NCBI GenBank assembly: GCA_945872285.1
Contig: CAMBZR010000048.1
Span: forward strand, 1 to 25,012
Reading direction: 5' to 3'
From: Bordetella parapertussis
GTDB lineage: Bacteria; Pseudomonadota; Gammaproteobacteria; Burkholderiales; Burkholderiaceae_B
DNA: 25,012 bases
The position numbers and the translations under genes were made by a program. Within the stretch, counting starts at the first letter, position 1; every line of letters begins with the position of its first letter. Below, piece by piece: positions 24,108 through 25,012 of the stretch. A model generated the notes under the pieces. It was not told where the DNA came from and made no database searches. It saw nothing but the letters and a program-made list of their open reading frames with translations.

Positions 24108-24154
24108 GGAAGGCTTCGCCTTCCGCGCTTACATCCCCGCCCTGAACGGCGAGG
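24108..24154. repeat. Subterminal hairpins at the tnpA-side end of the IS element
   Basis: GGAAGGC-TTC-GCCTTCC at 24108-24124 is a perfect 7-base-pair stem. CCCCGCC-CTGAAC-GGCGAGG at 24135-24154 is a 7-base-pair stem with one mismatch. Such imperfect stems near the ends are what TnpA recognises in single-stranded transposition. The segment ACATCCCCGCCCTG resembles ACATCCTCCCCGCCCT at the other end. Confidence 0.6.
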
Positions 24155-24197
24155 TTTTACGCGCAAATCATATAAAAAATTAAAGGTGGTCTGCATC

Positions 24198-25012
24198 ATG
24201 CTCAAAAAAATCGCTTCTGGTCTGTTAGGTCTGTTGTTTTGCGCAAGTGCAAGTGCAAGTGCAATCGCAGCCGAACCCTTGTTAAACGCACGGGCCACGC
24301 AGGCTGCACTCACCGCACCAGCAACCGTCGTCCTCGACATCCGTGATCCGAAATCCTATGCAACGGGTCATATCGCGGGTGCGCTGAATGCTCCATACGG
24401 CGTCTGGCGCGGCCCCGAGAGTAACCCTGGCGTGTTACCCTCACTGGAAAACTTAACCAAGCTTGTGCAACGCTTAGGCTTGACACCCGACACGCATGTC
24501 ATTGTGACTTCATCGGGCAGAGACCCAAGCGACTTTGGTGCGGCCGCGCGCGTGTACTGGACGCTCAAGGTTCTAGGCCTACAAAACTTGTCGGTATTAA
24601 ACGGCGGTTTAAAAGCCTGGCAGGCGGAGGGATTTAGCCTCGACACCAAGGCGGCGTCGGCTAAAGCAAGCACGTACACGCCAAGTATCAACCAAAATAT
24701 GATCGCAACACGCGCCGAGGTCGCAAGCAGCGTTCAATCGGGTAAGGCGCAACTGATTGACGCACGCCCCACCGCTTTTTATGAGGGCTCAACACGGCAT
24801 ACTGCTGCCAAGGTTCCGGGTACCTTGAAAGGTGCAGTCAGCGTAGAACATTCAACGTGGTTTGCGCCAAACAGCAGCCTAGTCGTGCCTAACAACGAGG
24901 CAAAAAAACTTGCCCTCGCCTCGTCGGTTAAAAGCGATCAAGATGTCATCTCTTTTTGTAATACTGGCCACTGGGCCGCAACGAATTGGTTCGTCTTGTC
25001 GGAGCTTGTTGG
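24198..25012 (+). CDS. Exported tandem-rhodanese sulfurtransferase, 3' end cut by the window edge
   Basis: 271 codons visible and still open at the right edge. A signal peptide, about residues 1-25, ends in an Ala-Ser stretch encoded by three tandem GCAAGT copies (24243-24260), so it is probably periplasmic. The first rhodanese domain has VVLDIRDPKSYATGHIAGA, but its catalytic loop reads VTSSGRDP without cysteine. The second has LIDARPTAFYEG and the active loop SFCNTGHWA with cysteine. This is the usual inactive-plus-active layout of thiosulfate or 3-mercaptopyruvate sulfurtransferases. AAGGTGG lies nine bases before the ATG. It starts 33 bases beyond the IS element, which may affect its promoter. 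Confidence 0.87.
   Translation, partial: MLKKIASGLLGLLFCASASASAIAAEPLLNARATQAALTAPATVVLDIRDPKSYATGHIAGALNAPYGVWRGPESNPGVLPSLENLTKLVQRLGLTPDTHVIVTSSGRDPSDFGAAARVYWTLKVLGLQNLSVLNGGLKAWQAEGFSLDTKAASAKASTYTPSINQNMIATRAEVASSVQSGKAQLIDARPTAFYEGSTRHTAAKVPGTLKGAVSVEHSTWFAPNSSLVVPNNEAKKLALASSVKSDQDVISFCNTGHWAATNWFVLSELV

Larger units (their letters stand above)
22815..24165. mobile_element. Degenerate IS200/IS605-family element (divergent tnpA and tnpB)
   Basis: About 1.35 kb with divergent tnpB (minus) and tnpA (plus), the IS605 arrangement. Ends are subterminal-hairpin type rather than inverted repeats. The tnpB-side end begins at CTTGACATCCTCCCCGCCCT (22814-22833). The tnpA-side end carries stems at 24108-24124 and 24135-24154 and finishes near TTTTACGC. 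TTGAC at 22815-22819 may be the pentanucleotide target. The exact outer limits are estimates. Both genes are damaged, so the element looks immobile. It truncates the VOC gene. Confidence 0.8.

Noticed and set aside
24092..24340. Minus-strand open frame over the IS end and rhodanese start
   Set aside because: Overlaps IS-end hairpins and a well-supported signal peptide on the other strand; a low-complexity Ala/Leu shadow.

Overview
This 25 kb window looks like a chromosomal stretch from a Burkholderiales-type betaproteobacterium. The inference rests on gene content: a Bug/TctC-family binding protein, a CaiB-type CoA-transferase, a heptosyltransferase-like gene, and a selenoneine cluster of the kind described in Variovorax and relatives. 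Base composition looks moderate, a little above half G+C by eye. Genes are dense, with several stop/start overlaps. I see no rRNA, tRNA or CRISPR.

Layout. (1) 1-3375, minus strand: a glycosyltransferase family 9 gene, then a thiamine-diphosphate enzyme of the acetolactate synthase type, coupled by an ATGA overlap to a short-chain dehydrogenase that runs off the left edge. (2) 3520-4908, plus: a CaiB/BaiF CoA-transferase. (3) 4905-14320: the core of the window, a selenium locus. Minus strand: senB (selenosugar synthase), senC/selD (selenophosphate synthetase), then a fused binding-protein/permease of the quaternary-amine (OpuC/EgtU) class joined to selD by a 1-base TAGTG overlap. Plus strand, divergent from senB: senA (selenoneine synthase). 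Convergent with senA: egtD (histidine trimethylation to hercynine). Divergent from egtD: a four-gene ABC importer (PhnD-like binding protein, ATPase, two permeases) of the type named putative selenate transporter. (4) 14335-15291, minus: a LysR regulator with a repeat-rich upstream region. (5) 15555-18165, minus: a tightly overlapping PhyH dioxygenase, SAF-domain oxidoreductase and HIT-protein operon. Divergent from it on the plus strand are an NAD-type isocitrate/isopropylmalate dehydrogenase relative, a Bug-type binding protein and a MetE-C-like protein. (6) 21501-22814, minus: a fatty-acid desaturase and the 3' remnant of a VOC-family gene. (7) 22815 to about 24165: a decayed IS200/IS605-family element whose TnpB has lost its central and C-terminal catalytic region. 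(8) 24198 to the right edge: an exported two-domain rhodanese.

How the selenium genes fit together. The ABC importer would bring in a selenium oxyanion. Reduced selenium is activated to selenophosphate by SelD/SenC, SenB makes a selenosugar, EgtD makes hercynine, and SenA joins selenosugar and hercynine toward selenoneine. The fused binding-protein/permease would then be a candidate carrier for a trimethylammonium betaine such as hercynine, ergothioneine or selenoneine. The enzyme steps follow the published senABC pathway. The importer substrate and the role of the fused transporter are inferences from family and gene order.
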